Origin: Dokdonella_A ginsengisoli
Lineage (GTDB): Bacteria > Pseudomonadota > Gammaproteobacteria > Xanthomonadales > Rhodanobacteraceae
DNA: 64,000 nucleotides
Assembly: GCF_042652785.1 (NCBI RefSeq)
Contig: NZ_JBHSHD010000006.1
Coordinates: 1-64,000 of the forward strand
Direction of reading: 5' to 3'
A model generated the notes under the pieces. That model saw only the letters and a list, made by a program, of their open reading frames with translations, was not told the origin of the DNA and made no database searches. A program made the position numbers and the translations under genes. Each line of letters starts with the position of its first letter. The stretch's first letter is position 1. Shown in pieces: positions 36,171 to 47,308 of the stretch.

Positions 36171-37294
36171 GCGCGCCTCGCGCGCTGCACGTCGCGCCAC
36201 CACAGCAGCGGCAGCGCCACCGGCAGCAGCCACCACGCGCTGCCGAGCAGGGCGAGCATGGCCAGCGCGATCGCGATGCGCTCGCCGCGCGCACGTTCGG
36301 GTCGATGGCGCGAGGCCAGCGCGTGGCCGATCGCGGTGACGCACCAGGCCGAGGCGACACCGGCGAAGGCGAGGGCGGCGATCGGCGAAGCGCCGAGCAG
36401 CGCCAGCAGCAAGGTGGCGATCGCAATCGCCGCCGCCAGCGCGATGCCGCTGCGCAGGCACAGCGATCGCGCGAACGTGCCGAGCGGCAACGGTGTCGCA
36501 CGCGTCCATGCGGCGGCGGCGGGAATCGTCGCGAGCAGCGCCAGCAGCAGGGAATGCGCCGCGATCAGGCTCGCCGCCAGCAGCACGATCAGCACGGCGA
36601 CGAACGGCGGTATGCCCATCGGCAGCATCAGCAGCACGCCGGCGACCAGCTGCGCGTGCTGGCGCGGGTTCGCGTCGGCCAGCAGGCGCGCGAACGGCCA
36701 GCGCGCGAGCGCGCCGAGGCCGGCCGCGTTCGATGCCGCCCTGCGTCGCGCCGACAGGCGTGGCAGGGCGACGGTCGCGACGGCGTCCGCGCGTGCACCG
36801 GAACGCCATCCGGCCAGCGTGCCGAGGGCGAGGCCGGCACCGGCCAGCGCGAGGGTCTGCGAAGCGTCGGCGCCGCTGGCGGCCATCGCGGCGAGCAGTA
36901 CGGCGGGGATCGCGACGAGCGGCGGCACCACGCGCCAGGCCACCGCACGACGCGTCGCGGCGTGCGTCTCGCGTGCGTCGATCGGCGCCGTCGCCAGCCA
37001 CGATTTCGCCAACGTCTGCTGCGTGCGCCGGCGCGCGTTGCGCGTCAGGCTCCAGGCGAGCGCGAAACCGGCGACGCCGACCGCGAGCGGCTGGTCGTGC
37101 AGCAGGGCGAGCAGGGCGCCGCCATCGGCCTGCAGGCGGCGCCACGCGACCCACGCCACCGCGACGGCCAGCACGCCGGCCAGCGCGAGCAGCGGCTTGT
37201 GCCGCAGCCAGTACCGGCGTCGCGCATTCGCCAGCAGTCGAGCCTGCAGCCGCAGCGCCGGCGCCGGCGCGGTCTGGAGCGAGGGAGAGGGCAT
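36167..37294 (-). CDS. ABC-transporter membrane subunit (putative)
   Basis: 375 residues, very hydrophobic and Ala/Leu-rich, with about eight to ten likely helices. It starts MPSPSLQTAPAPALRLQARLLANARRRYWLRHKPLLALAGVL and ends LLPVALPLLWWRDVQRARRA. No family was recognised from sequence alone; the permease role is inferred from the 4-bp overlap with the ATPase gene. It may export lipids, peptides or drugs. Confidence 0.65.
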   Translation of the reverse strand: MPSPSLQTAPAPALRLQARLLANARRRYWLRHKPLLALAGVLAVAVAWVAWRRLQADGGALLALLHDQPLAVGVAGFALAWSLTRNARRRTQQTLAKSWLATAPIDARETHAATRRAVAWRVVPPLVAIPAVLLAAMAASGADASQTLALAGAGLALGTLAGWRSGARADAVATVALPRLSARRRAASNAAGLGALARWPFARLLADANPRQHAQLVAGVLLMLPMGIPPFVAVLIVLLAASLIAAHSLLLALLATIPAAAAWTRATPLPLGTFARSLCLRSGIALAAAIAIATLLLALLGASPIAALAFAGVASAWCVTAIGHALASRHRPERARGERIAIALAMLALLGSAWWLLPVALPLLWWRDVQRARRA

Positions 37295-37345
37295 CGGACA
37301 TTCCTCGGCGGACGCCCGACTACGATAGCGCCGCGCGCGCCGAGT

Positions 37346-38029
37346 TCAGTGCGGCCCGTTGGTGAGCATCGCGTCGCCGCCGGCCAGCGCATCCGCGTCG
37401 ACCGCGAGATGGCTGGCGAGCAGGGCGACCTGGGTGCGGTTGGAAACGCCGAGCTTGCGCATGATCGCGGTCATGTGTGCCTTCACCGTCGCCTCGGAAA
37501 CGCCCAGTTCGTAGGCGATCTGCTTGTTGAGCAGGCCTTCGGCGATCATGTTCAGCACGCGGAACTGCTGCGGCGTCAGCTGCGCGACCTGCGCGGCGAC
37601 GTCGGCTTCGGCCGGCTTCAGCGCCGTGCCGCCGCCGCGCACCGCCGCCGGCACCCACAGATCGCCGCCGAGCACCTTGCGCACGGCTTCGACGATGGTC
37701 TCCACCGACGCTGATTTGGGGATGTAGCCGGAGGCGCCGTGCGCGATCGCGCGGCGGATCACCTGCGCCTCCTCGTGCGCGGACACGACCACGATCGGCA
37801 GGCCCGGATGCTGCGCGCGCGTGTGCACCAGCGCCGAGAATCCGCTCGCGCCGGGCATGTGCAGGTCGAGCAGCAGCAGTTCGACGTCCGCGTGCGCCTC
37901 GATCGCCGCGTGCAGGGCGGCGACGCCGTCGACTTCGTGCAGCACGGCGCCGGGCAGGGCTTGCAGCACGGCGCGCTTGAGCGCATCGCGGAACAGGGGA
38001 TGGTCGTCGGCGATCAGGATTTCGCGCAT
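37346..38029 (-). CDS. crbR: LuxR-type response regulator, CrbR/ErdR-like
   Basis: 227 residues. The receiver domain has ILIADDHPLFRDALKRAV, the phosphoacceptor Asp55 in LLLLDLHMPGASGFSAL, IVVVSAHEE and Lys in GYIPKSAS. The LuxR/FixJ helix-turn-helix follows: LTPQQFRVLNMIAEGLLNKQIAYELGVSEATVKAHMTAIMRKLGVSNRTQ. It lies directly downstream of acs on the same strand and about 3.4 kb from the SSS-type kinase, so it is the likely partner of that kinase and a regulator of acs, as for CrbR (AgmR/ErdR) in Vibrio and Pseudomonas. That wiring is inference from family and context. Confidence 0.85.
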   Translation of the reverse strand: MREILIADDHPLFRDALKRAVLQALPGAVLHEVDGVAALHAAIEAHADVELLLLDLHMPGASGFSALVHTRAQHPGLPIVVVSAHEEAQVIRRAIAHGASGYIPKSASVETIVEAVRKVLGGDLWVPAAVRGGGTALKPAEADVAAQVAQLTPQQFRVLNMIAEGLLNKQIAYELGVSEATVKAHMTAIMRKLGVSNRTQVALLASHLAVDADALAGGDAMLTNGPH

Positions 38030-38052
38030 CGACGCGTTCGCCCTCCATGACG

Positions 38053-38084
38053 GCAGGACCGCAGCTTGCCGGCTGCGGCCCTGC
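38053..38084 (-). terminator. Hairpin between acs and the response regulator
   Basis: A 13-bp stem (gcaggaccgcagc / gctgcggccctgc) with a six-base loop and a single mismatch that becomes a G-U pair in the minus-strand RNA. It lies 52 bp after the acs stop. There is no T-run; it could attenuate read-through or stabilise the acs 3' end. Confidence 0.45.
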
Positions 38085-38135
38085 GAGGCAATTCGACTTT
38101 CGGTCAGGCGGCCGCAACCGTCTCCGTGGCGCGCC

Positions 38136-40076
<1,941 letters not shown>

Positions 40077-40446
40077 GGGTTCTTCTCCTGATCTTCCTAT
40101 CGCAACGACATTTCAGTTCGCCTCTCCCGCTTGCGGGAGAGGCCGCGCCGCAGGTGCGGGTGAGGGGTGCATCGCGAAACGTTCCGCGCTCTTCCCCTCA
40201 TCCGCCCCTTTCGGGGCACCTTCTCCCGCGAGCGGGAGAAGGAAAGCGCAGACGACTCGACAGGGAGGTTCGATGCGAGCCGGACGGATGTTTGCAGTTC
40301 AGCACGGACGGCCAGTTTGCCACGGGCTCCGCGTGCGGCGGGGTAGCGGCGGGATTCGACTTTGGTCGTGGGCGCGACCAATGGCGAATGGTCGCACCGC
40401 GGCCGGCCGCGCAAGCTCGACGGCGTTGCTTGGCTGATCGGGAGGG
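40077..40446. repeat. Intergenic region with a composite palindromic repeat
   Basis: 370 bp between the divergent acs and porin genes. It contains two related hairpins, cctctcccgc-tt-gcgggagagg at 40121-40142 and ccttctcccgc-ga-gcgggagaagg at 40219-40242, plus gcccctttcggggc at 40204-40217. The stretch between the two large hairpins reads as one composite element of about 120 bp, of a type common between genes in this group of bacteria. The promoters of acs and of the porin operon must lie on either side of it. Confidence 0.75.
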
Positions 40447-41838
40447 ATGGCGATGACCGCATGCTCCGGCCTCAAGAAGACCGCACTCGCGCTGGCCTGT
40501 TGCCTGGCCTTGCCGAGCGTGGCGCTGGCCGATTCGAAACGCGAGGCGGCACTCGAGAAACGCGTGAGCGACCTCGAGCGCCAGCTGCAGGAACTGTTGA
40601 CCGAGGTGAAGGCGCAGCGCAACGCGCCGCCGCAGATCGTGCAGGCGCCGCCACCCCCGCCACCCCCGGCGCCGCCCGCACCGGCGAAGGAAGCGCCGCC
40701 GACCTTCACCACGGCGCCCGGTCTTTCGGTCGCCTTCCACGGCTTCGTCAGCGCGACTGCGTTCACCCAGGACCGCAGCTTCCGCTTCGGCAACGGCCAG
40801 AACGCCGAGACACCCGTCCCCGGTTCGGACGGCCGCACCAGCGGCTTCGACATCCGCAACACGCGTTTCTGGCTCGACATCACCGGCGCCAAGTTCGACG
40901 AGAACTGGAGCGGCGGCGGTCGCATCGAGATGGACTTCTTCGGCGGCTTCAACGGCACCGGCGCCTACAGCCGCCAGCAGCCGGTGCCGCGCCTGCGCCA
41001 GGCCTACATCGATCTGGACAATCCCTCCAGCGGCAGCAAGGTGCGCATCGGCCAGCAGTGGGACCTGATGTTCCCGATCGACAACGTGCCGACCTCGCTG
41101 TCGCACCTGGCCTTTCCGCTCGGCTTCGGCGCCGGCTTCGTCGGCTGGCGCTTCCCCGGCGTGGTCTGGATGCAGGACCTCAACCATGGCTCGGAAGGCA
41201 CCAAGTGGCGCGTCGACGTCGGCGCGTTCGACGGTTCCTGGAACGGTCCGGGCGACAACCTGAACTACCTCTCCGGCGGCAACGCCGACTTCCAGCCGCA
41301 GGTCGAGGCGCGCCTGCGCGCGCAGGGCGACACCTGGCTCGCCTACGCCGCCGGCCACTACAGCAAGGTCGACCTGCGCGGTGTCGACGGCAACGCGCCG
41401 GTGCCGGTCAAGTCGAGCCTGAAGAGTACCGGCGGCGAGATCGGCGGCATGTGGAAGCCGGGGCCGTGGAACTTCAAGGCGCTGGTCTACGCCGGCAAGG
41501 GCATGGGCCAGATCTTCGGCAACCTGTCGCAGTTCGGCGACATCGGCGAGGTCGGCGGCTTCGCCCAGGTCGGCTACAGCTTCACCAAGCACTGGAGCGC
41601 GAACGCGTTCTACGCCTACCAGAAGTCCGACGAGGACGACGTGATCCGCTGGCTCGGCAACGGCTCGACCGGCCTGCTCAAGAACCGCCAGGCCGCGCTC
41701 GGCGTGCAGTACGCGAGCGGTCCGTACCAGCTCGGCGTCGAATGGCTGTACGACAAGGTCGATTCGACCAGCGACGGCATCGCGCGCAAGACCACCAGCG
41801 GCAACCAGCTCAGCCTGAGCGCGCTGTACACGTTCTGA
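40447..41838 (+). CDS. DcaP-like trimeric outer-membrane porin
   Basis: 463 residues. A signal peptide (GLKKTALALACCLALPSVALA) is followed by a short coiled coil (about 30-58, REAALEKRVSDLERQLQELLTEVKAQ) and a proline-rich stretch, then a long beta-barrel region: GLSVAFHGFVSATAFTQDRSFRFG, NTRFWLDITGAKFDENWSGGGRIEMDFFGG, and ending SLSALYTF with the aromatic terminus needed for barrel insertion. An N-terminal coiled coil before the barrel is the DcaP-type layout. With the MHS transporter 40 bp downstream it could form an uptake route across both membranes, probably for organic acids. The substrate is inference. Confidence 0.8.
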   Translation: MAMTACSGLKKTALALACCLALPSVALADSKREAALEKRVSDLERQLQELLTEVKAQRNAPPQIVQAPPPPPPPAPPAPAKEAPPTFTTAPGLSVAFHGFVSATAFTQDRSFRFGNGQNAETPVPGSDGRTSGFDIRNTRFWLDITGAKFDENWSGGGRIEMDFFGGFNGTGAYSRQQPVPRLRQAYIDLDNPSSGSKVRIGQQWDLMFPIDNVPTSLSHLAFPLGFGAGFVGWRFPGVVWMQDLNHGSEGTKWRVDVGAFDGSWNGPGDNLNYLSGGNADFQPQVEARLRAQGDTWLAYAAGHYSKVDLRGVDGNAPVPVKSSLKSTGGEIGGMWKPGPWNFKALVYAGKGMGQIFGNLSQFGDIGEVGGFAQVGYSFTKHWSANAFYAYQKSDEDDVIRWLGNGSTGLLKNRQAALGVQYASGPYQLGVEWLYDKVDSTSDGIARKTTSGNQLSLSALYTF

Positions 41839-41878
41839 TCAACGGCGATCCAGTCGCCCACCGAGGGGGAAACACAGC

Positions 41879-43540
41879 ATGGCCACCGTTGCATCTTCGA
41901 TCCCGTCCGGCGGCGGGCTGGGCACCAGCCACCGGCGCGTCATCGTCGCCTCCAGCCTCGGCACGGTGTTCGAGTGGTACGACTTCTACCTCTACGGCTC
42001 GCTCGCCGCGATCATCGGCAAGCAGTTCTTCGGCGGGTTGAACGACACCAGCCAGTTCATCTTCGCCCTGCTCGCGTTCGCCGCCGGCTTCGCCGTGCGG
42101 CCGTTCGGCGCGCTGGTGTTCGGGCGACTGGGCGACATGATCGGGCGCAAGTACACCTTCCTGATCACGATCGTGATCATGGGCCTGTCGACCTTCCTCG
42201 TCGGCGTGCTGCCCAGCTACGCGACGATCGGCATCGCCGCGCCGGTAATCCTGATCACGCTGCGCCTGCTGCAGGGCTTGGCGCTCGGCGGCGAGTACGG
42301 GGGCGCGGCGACCTACGTCGCCGAACACGCGCCGAACGGCAAGCGCGGCCTGTACACCAGCTTCATCCAGACCACCGCCACGCTCGGCCTGTTCCTGTCG
42401 CTGCTGGTGATCTGGGGCTGCCGCAACTACCTCGGCAAGGACGCGTTCGAGGACTGGGGCTGGCGCATTCCGTTCTGGGTTTCGGTGGCCCTGCTCGGCG
42501 TGTCGGTGTGGATCCGCATGCAGCTCAACGAATCGCCCCTGTTCCAGCAGATGAAGGCCGAGGGCAAGCAGTCGAAGGCGCCGATCACCGAGAGCTTCTT
42601 CTCCAAGAACGGCAAGATCGCGCTGCTCGCGCTGCTCGGCGCGACCGCCGGCCAGGCGGTGGTCTGGTACGGCGGCCAGTTCTACTCGCTGTTCTTCCTG
42701 ACCAAGACGCTGGGCATGGATCCGAACCAGGCCGACATCTTCATCGCGATCGCGCTGGCGCTCGCCACGGCCGGGTTCATCTTCTTCGGCTGGCTGTCGG
42801 ACCGGATCGGCCGCAAGGTCATCGTGCTCGGCGGCTGCCTGCTCGCGGTGGTCACCTACTTCCCGGTGTTCAAGGGACTCACGCACCACGTCAACCCGGC
42901 GCTCGAAGCCGCGGTGGCGGCGGCGCCGGTCACCGTCACCGCGGACCCCGCGCGCTGCGCATTCCAGTTCGACCCGGTCGGCAAGGCCACCTTCAAGCAG
43001 TCCTGCGACATCATCAAGTCGGCGCTGGCGAAGAAGGGCATTCCGTACGTCAACGCGCCGGGAGCGGCCGGCAGTGTCGCCACGGTCGCCATCGGCGGCG
43101 CCACGCTGAACAGCTTCGAGGGCGCCGCGCTGTCGAAGGAGGAATTCAAGACGCAGTCCGACGCGTTCGGCAAGCAGCTCTCCGATGCGTTGAAGAATGC
43201 GGGCTATCCGTCCGCAGCCAATCCGGCGCAGATCAACGCGACGATGACGGTCCTGCTGCTGACCTACCTCGTGCTGCTGGTCACGATGGTGTACGGACCG
43301 ATCGCCGCGTGGCTGGTCGAACTGTTCCCCACGCGCATCCGCTACACCTCGATGAGCCTGCCGTACCACATCGGCAACGGCTGGTTCGGCGGCTTCCTGC
43401 CGTTCACCGCGTTCGCCATCGTCGCCGCCACCGGCAACATCTACAGCGGCCTGTGGTATCCGGTGATCGTCGCCGCGATGACCTTCGTCATCGGCCTGCT
43501 GTTCCTGCCCGAGACCAAGGACGTCGACATCACGAAGTAG
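41879..43540 (+). CDS. MHS-family (MFS) metabolite:proton symporter with a large inserted domain
   Basis: 553 residues, longer than the usual 430-450. It starts with a short cytoplasmic tail, then RVIVASSLGTVFEWYDFYLYGSLAAIIG, the typical MHS helix 1, followed by FGRLGDMIGRKYTFLITIVIMG and GGEYGGAATYVAEHAPNGKRGLYTS. Twelve helices are likely. Between about residues 335 and 455 there is a soluble insertion with two cysteines (RCAFQF and SCDIIK). The second half resumes with MTVLLLTYLVLLVTMVYGPIAAWLVELFPTRIRYTSMSLPYHIGNGWFGG. MHS carriers import organic acids, osmolytes or shikimate-type compounds. The neighbouring acs and porin hint at carboxylates. Confidence 0.9.
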   Translation: MATVASSIPSGGGLGTSHRRVIVASSLGTVFEWYDFYLYGSLAAIIGKQFFGGLNDTSQFIFALLAFAAGFAVRPFGALVFGRLGDMIGRKYTFLITIVIMGLSTFLVGVLPSYATIGIAAPVILITLRLLQGLALGGEYGGAATYVAEHAPNGKRGLYTSFIQTTATLGLFLSLLVIWGCRNYLGKDAFEDWGWRIPFWVSVALLGVSVWIRMQLNESPLFQQMKAEGKQSKAPITESFFSKNGKIALLALLGATAGQAVVWYGGQFYSLFFLTKTLGMDPNQADIFIAIALALATAGFIFFGWLSDRIGRKVIVLGGCLLAVVTYFPVFKGLTHHVNPALEAAVAAAPVTVTADPARCAFQFDPVGKATFKQSCDIIKSALAKKGIPYVNAPGAAGSVATVAIGGATLNSFEGAALSKEEFKTQSDAFGKQLSDALKNAGYPSAANPAQINATMTVLLLTYLVLLVTMVYGPIAAWLVELFPTRIRYTSMSLPYHIGNGWFGGFLPFTAFAIVAATGNIYSGLWYPVIVAAMTFVIGLLFLPETKDVDITK

Positions 43541-43564
43541 TTCGCGCGAGGCGATCGCGCAAAG

Positions 43565-43595
43565 AAAAAGGGCCGGATCGGATCCGGCCCTTTTT
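43565..43595. terminator. Bidirectional Rho-independent terminator
   Basis: A 15-bp perfect stem (aaaaagggccggatc / gatccggcccttttt) with one central base, A-run on one side and T-run on the other. It serves the MHS transporter gene (plus) and the GlsB-like gene (minus), which converge here. Confidence 0.95.
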
Positions 43596-43614
43596 CATGT
43601 GCAACGCCGAAAAC

Positions 43615-43872
43615 TCAGGTCGCGCGTTTGAACAACCCGATCAGGAACAGCAGGATCACGGCGCCGATCAGCGCGTTGATGATCGCGGCGACGAAGCCGC
43701 CGCCGATGTTGAGGCCCACCTGCGGCAGCAGCCAGCCGGCGATGAACGCACCGACGATGCCGACGACGATGTTGCCGACCAGTCCGAAACCATGCCCCTT
43801 GACGATCTGCCCCGCGAGCCAGCCCGCCACCGCACCCACGATCAGGAAGACGAGAATCGATTCGATGCCCAC
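43615..43872 (-). CDS. GlsB/YeaQ/YmgE-family stress-response membrane protein
   Basis: 85 residues with three glycine-rich membrane helices: MGIESILVFLIVGAVAGWLAG, IVKGHGFGLVGNIVVGIVGAFIAGWLL and FVAAIINALIGAVILLFLIGLF. This is the transglycosylase-associated (YeaQ/YmgE/GlsB) pattern. These small inner-membrane proteins are often induced by stationary phase or envelope stress; the molecular role is unknown. Confidence 0.88.
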   Translation of the reverse strand: MGIESILVFLIVGAVAGWLAGQIVKGHGFGLVGNIVVGIVGAFIAGWLLPQVGLNIGGGFVAAIINALIGAVILLFLIGLFKRAT

Positions 43873-44011
43873 GCCAACCTCCCTCTATGATGTCGCGCCA
43901 TGCGACCGCATGGATTGTGCCGTAGTCCAATGACGGGCGCATGGTGCGGCGCCGCGAGGGACGGCTTCCGATCGTCGCCTCGCGGGCCGCATCCGGGCCG
44001 CGCCGGCGCAA

Positions 44012-44302
44012 TCAGCGCCCGGCGTCGTCGGCGCCCTCGGCGAAAACTTTGGTGACGCCGCCCGAGGCCGGCTTCCGCGCGGCGCCGTAGCGCTTCCCGA
44101 GCGCGGCCAGTTCGTCGACCGAGGCCATCGCCGTGTCCGGCCGCGCGTTCGAGGCGATGCGGTCGGCCGCCAGCGAGAAGATGAAGCCGACTACCCCGAC
44201 CAGGCTCGACAGCAGGGCGAGGCCGAGCACGGCCGGCGACTTCGTCGTGAACACGAGCGCAAGGCCGAGCACGGCCAGGACGAGCACGATCCAGCGGAAC
44301 AT
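44012..44302 (-). CDS. Small conserved-type membrane protein of unknown function
   Basis: 96 residues: two adjoining membrane helices (FRWIVLVLAVLGLALVFTT and VLGLALLSSLVGVVGFIFSLAADRI) and a soluble Ala/Gly-rich tail of about 45 residues (SVDELAALGKRYGAARKPA). No family recognised. Its codon pattern fits real coding in this genome and it does not overlap a better candidate. Confidence 0.65.
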   Translation of the reverse strand: MFRWIVLVLAVLGLALVFTTKSPAVLGLALLSSLVGVVGFIFSLAADRIASNARPDTAMASVDELAALGKRYGAARKPASGGVTKVFAEGADDAGR

Positions 44303-44450
44303 GGGGCGGGGGCGGTTCGTGGCGGAGGCGCCACGCTAGCAGAAACCCCGCCCGGCCCGGCGCCGCCGATCGGCCCGATTGCGCCGGTCGCTGCAACGGA
44401 TCGTTAAGCTCGTCCGTCGTAGGATCGCCTGTCGCGGAGGACCCCCCCCA

Positions 44451-45068
44451 ATGGACGCACTGTCGCAACTCGCGCTCGCCGGTGGCCTGGCCTGGGCCAG
44501 CGGCATCCGCCTGTACGTGACGATCTTCATCGTCGGTCTGCTCGGCCGCTACGGCTACCTGCACCTGCCCGAGCCGCTGCTGGTGCTGCAGCACACCTGG
44601 GTGCTGGCCGCGGCCGGCATCATGGCGACCGGCGAATTCCTCGCCGACAAGCTGCCGGGCTTCGACTCGGTCTGGGACGCGCTGCACACGTTCATCCGCA
44701 TTCCCGCCGGCGCATTCCTCGCCTGGGGCGCGATGGGCGATTCGACGCCGGCCATGCAGATGGCGGCCGGCATCGTCGGCGGCCTGATCACCAGCGGCAC
44801 GCATCTGGCCAAGAGCGGCGGCCGCGCGGCGATCAACACCTCGCCCGAGCCCTTCACGAACTGGACCGCCAGCGCGGGCGAGGACGGACTGGCGCTGGGC
44901 GTGCTGTTCCTCGCCGTGCAGCATCCGCTGATCCTGCTCGTGGCGCTCGCGGTGTTCCTGCTCGTGCTGGTGTGGTGCCTGCCGAAGCTGTTCCGCTTCC
45001 TCGCGCGCGTGCTGCGCTTCCTCAACGGCCGCGACACCGCCGCGCTGCCGAGCCCGACGCCGCGCTAG
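44451..45068 (+). CDS. DUF4126-type membrane protein
   Basis: 205 residues from MDALSQLALAGGLAWASGIRLY, taking the ATG at 44451 after ggaggaccccccca rather than an upstream GTG/TTG that would add a basic leader. About five membrane helices. LAWASGIRLYVTIFIVGLLGRYGYLHLPE and GGLITSGTHLAKSGGRAAINTSPEPFTNWTASAGED are typical of DUF4126 proteins, whose function is not established. It is convergent with rraA. Confidence 0.75.
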   Translation: MDALSQLALAGGLAWASGIRLYVTIFIVGLLGRYGYLHLPEPLLVLQHTWVLAAAGIMATGEFLADKLPGFDSVWDALHTFIRIPAGAFLAWGAMGDSTPAMQMAAGIVGGLITSGTHLAKSGGRAAINTSPEPFTNWTASAGEDGLALGVLFLAVQHPLILLVALAVFLLVLVWCLPKLFRFLARVLRFLNGRDTAALPSPTPR

Positions 45069-45084
45069 CGCGGTCTGCGTGCCG

Positions 45085-45561
45085 TCAGTGCACGGCGCGT
45101 GCGGCGACGACGACGCCGTCGCGGTCGGCGTAGAGCCACGCGCCCGGCGCGAAACGCACGCCGGCGAATTCGACGACACGGTCAGCCTGGCCCGAATGCA
45201 GGCCCTTCTCGCTGCGGCGCGGGTGCGCCGCCAACGCCTTGACGCCGAGCGCCAGCGCGGCGAGTTCGGCGCGGTCGCGCACGCAGCCATTGACGAGAAG
45301 GCCGGCCCAGCCGTTGCGCACGGCCAGTTCCCCGAGCTGGCCGCCGACCAGCGCGCAGCGCAGCGAACCCCCGCCGTCGACGACCAGCACGCGGCCTTCG
45401 CCGGGACGCTCCAAGGTCGAGCGCACCAGCGCGTTGTCCTCGAACACCTTCAGCGTCGCGATCGGGCCATGGAACGCGGTCGCGCCGCCGAAGTCGTCGA
45501 ACACCGGCGCGCAGACCTGCAGGTCCGGATGCGCGTCGCACAGATCGGTCGTGGCAGGCAT
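45085..45561 (-). CDS. rraA: RraA-family protein (RNase E regulator / HMG aldolase-like)
   Basis: 158 residues from MPATTDLCDAHPDLQVCAPVFDDFGG, preferring the ATG at 45561 over a longer frame. RraA landmarks: FHGPIATLKVFEDNALVRSTLERPGEGRVLVVDGGGSLRCALVGGQLGELAVRNGWAGLLVNGCVRDRAEL, and GVRFAPGAWLYADRDGVVVA. The GGQL...NGCVRD site is shared by RraA, which inhibits RNase E, and by class II aldolases of the same fold. In gammaproteobacteria this length usually means RraA; activity is not proven. Confidence 0.88.
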   Translation of the reverse strand: MPATTDLCDAHPDLQVCAPVFDDFGGATAFHGPIATLKVFEDNALVRSTLERPGEGRVLVVDGGGSLRCALVGGQLGELAVRNGWAGLLVNGCVRDRAELAALALGVKALAAHPRRSEKGLHSGQADRVVEFAGVRFAPGAWLYADRDGVVVAARAVH

Positions 45562-45711
45562 GCGCGGTACTCCCGTGGGGCTTGGACGAACGCATTCTAT
45601 TCGCCGCCGGCGCGACGCCGGATGAGGCATTTCGCGACCGGCTTACGCCCATGGCGGACGAGGCGCGGCGACACCGGCGCCGATTCGTCCACATCAGCCA
45701 AGGGGACTTCG

Positions 45712-47262
45712 ATGAAACTTTCCGCTTCCTCCACGCCGGCGCGCGCAGTCGCGCGCGCGGCATTCTCGCTGCTCGCCTGCGGCTGCGCCGCCGCCGCGAC
45801 GGCCAAGGGCGTGCTCACCGCGGCGCTGCCGGACGCGCCGGCGGCGACGCCGACCCAGGTCATCTCCACGCCGGACGGCCCGCTGTGGCAGATCCATCTG
45901 GGCAACGAACTGAGCGCGCAGATCGCGCACATCGGCGACATTTCCTACCAGACCTATCCGCCCGGCGTGGCGCCGGGCGATTTCGGCACCTTCCTGGTCG
46001 TCGGCGACCAGCTGTACGCGCCGGACTTCGCCGGCCACGGCCAGACCGCGACGGGGAACATCGGGCCGTACACGCCGTTCACGCCGCAGAGCCAGAGCGC
46101 GGTCACCGGCACCGGCTCGGAGCTGGACCCGTACAAGGTCGTCACCGTGGTGCGCGCCGGCAACACCGGCCTGGAGCTGACCCAGGTCGACACCTACGTG
46201 CACGCCTACGAGTCGTACCGCACCGACGTCACGATCCGCAACACCGGCACCAGCACCGTCTCGGCGATCCTCTACCGCGCGATGGACTGCTACCTCGGCG
46301 GCAGCGACGCCGGCTACGGCCGCGTCGACGGCAACAAGATCGCCTGCAAGGCCAATCCCACCAGCGGCGCGCCCGACCGCATCCAGCAGTTCGTGCCGCT
46401 GAGCGGCAGCGCCAGCTACTACGAGGCGCACTATTCGCAGGTCTGGGAAGCGATCGGCACGCACCAGCCGTTCAACAACACCTGTCCGGGCTGCACGCAG
46501 GAAGTCGACAACGGCATGGGCATCAGCTGGAACGTCGCCGTTCCGGCCGGCGGCAGCGCGACGCGATCGCATCTGACCCTGCTCACCGTCGGCGACACCG
46601 CCACCTGCGGGCCGACGACGGTGTCCACCGGCATCCTGCCGCTGACCGCCGGGATGAACCAGCCGATCTTCTTCTCGGCGCGCGCGAGCATCCACTACCC
46701 GTTCACCGGCACGATGACCTTCCTCGCCGACGCCGGCTCGGGCGCGTCGATCGCGTGCAGCACCGCCATGAGCGACGTGAGCGCCTCCTGCCGGCACACG
46801 CTGGCGCCGGGCATCTACCAGGTCGTCGCGCAGTACTCGGGCGACGGCTTCAACCCGCCGGGCTGTTCGCCGCCGCAGACCGTCGCCGTCGTCAACGGCG
46901 ATCCGACCGATCCCACCGTAATCTCGGTGCTGATGACCTCGCCGAACGCGATGCAGGGCCAGCCGGTCACGCTCACCGCGAGCATCGTCGCCGCCGGCGG
47001 AGCCCGGCTTGCGGGCGCCGCGCCGCTGGACGACGGCTACGTCACGTTCGCGCTCGGCGACAACGAGCTCGCCGACCGGCCGATCGCCGGCGGCGCCGCC
47101 TCGTACACGACCGTCTTCCCCGGCGGCAGCTTCCCGATCACCGCTCGCTATTCGGGCAATGCGCAGTACATCGCCAACCAGGACACCGTGACGGTGCAGG
47201 TGTCGACGCCGCAGGACGGCATCTTCTACGGCGGCTTCGACTTCGGCGTCCCGCCGCAGTAG
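45712..47262 (+). CDS. Secreted protein with a C-terminal Ig-like repeat region
   Basis: 516 residues from MKLSASSTPARAVARAAF, behind aggggac; a longer frame overlapping rraA is rejected. A signal peptide is followed by a unique domain (about 30-300) with NELSAQIAHIGDISYQTYPPGVAPG and five cysteines, and then two Ig-like segments (TGMNQPIFFSARASIHYPFTGTMTF-like and VISVLMTSPNAMQGQPVTLTASIV ... FPITARYSGNAQYIA). The second resembles bacterial Ig-like 'property' repeats. It ends GIFYGGFDFGVPPQ. No catalytic site recognised; a surface or secreted adhesin-like role is possible. Confidence 0.7.
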   Translation: MKLSASSTPARAVARAAFSLLACGCAAAATAKGVLTAALPDAPAATPTQVISTPDGPLWQIHLGNELSAQIAHIGDISYQTYPPGVAPGDFGTFLVVGDQLYAPDFAGHGQTATGNIGPYTPFTPQSQSAVTGTGSELDPYKVVTVVRAGNTGLELTQVDTYVHAYESYRTDVTIRNTGTSTVSAILYRAMDCYLGGSDAGYGRVDGNKIACKANPTSGAPDRIQQFVPLSGSASYYEAHYSQVWEAIGTHQPFNNTCPGCTQEVDNGMGISWNVAVPAGGSATRSHLTLLTVGDTATCGPTTVSTGILPLTAGMNQPIFFSARASIHYPFTGTMTFLADAGSGASIACSTAMSDVSASCRHTLAPGIYQVVAQYSGDGFNPPGCSPPQTVAVVNGDPTDPTVISVLMTSPNAMQGQPVTLTASIVAAGGARLAGAAPLDDGYVTFALGDNELADRPIAGGAASYTTVFPGGSFPITARYSGNAQYIANQDTVTVQVSTPQDGIFYGGFDFGVPPQ

Positions 47263-47308
47263 GCAGGGCCGCAGCGTCGGTGCCGATGCGCCACCGGCGC
47301 TGCGGTGC

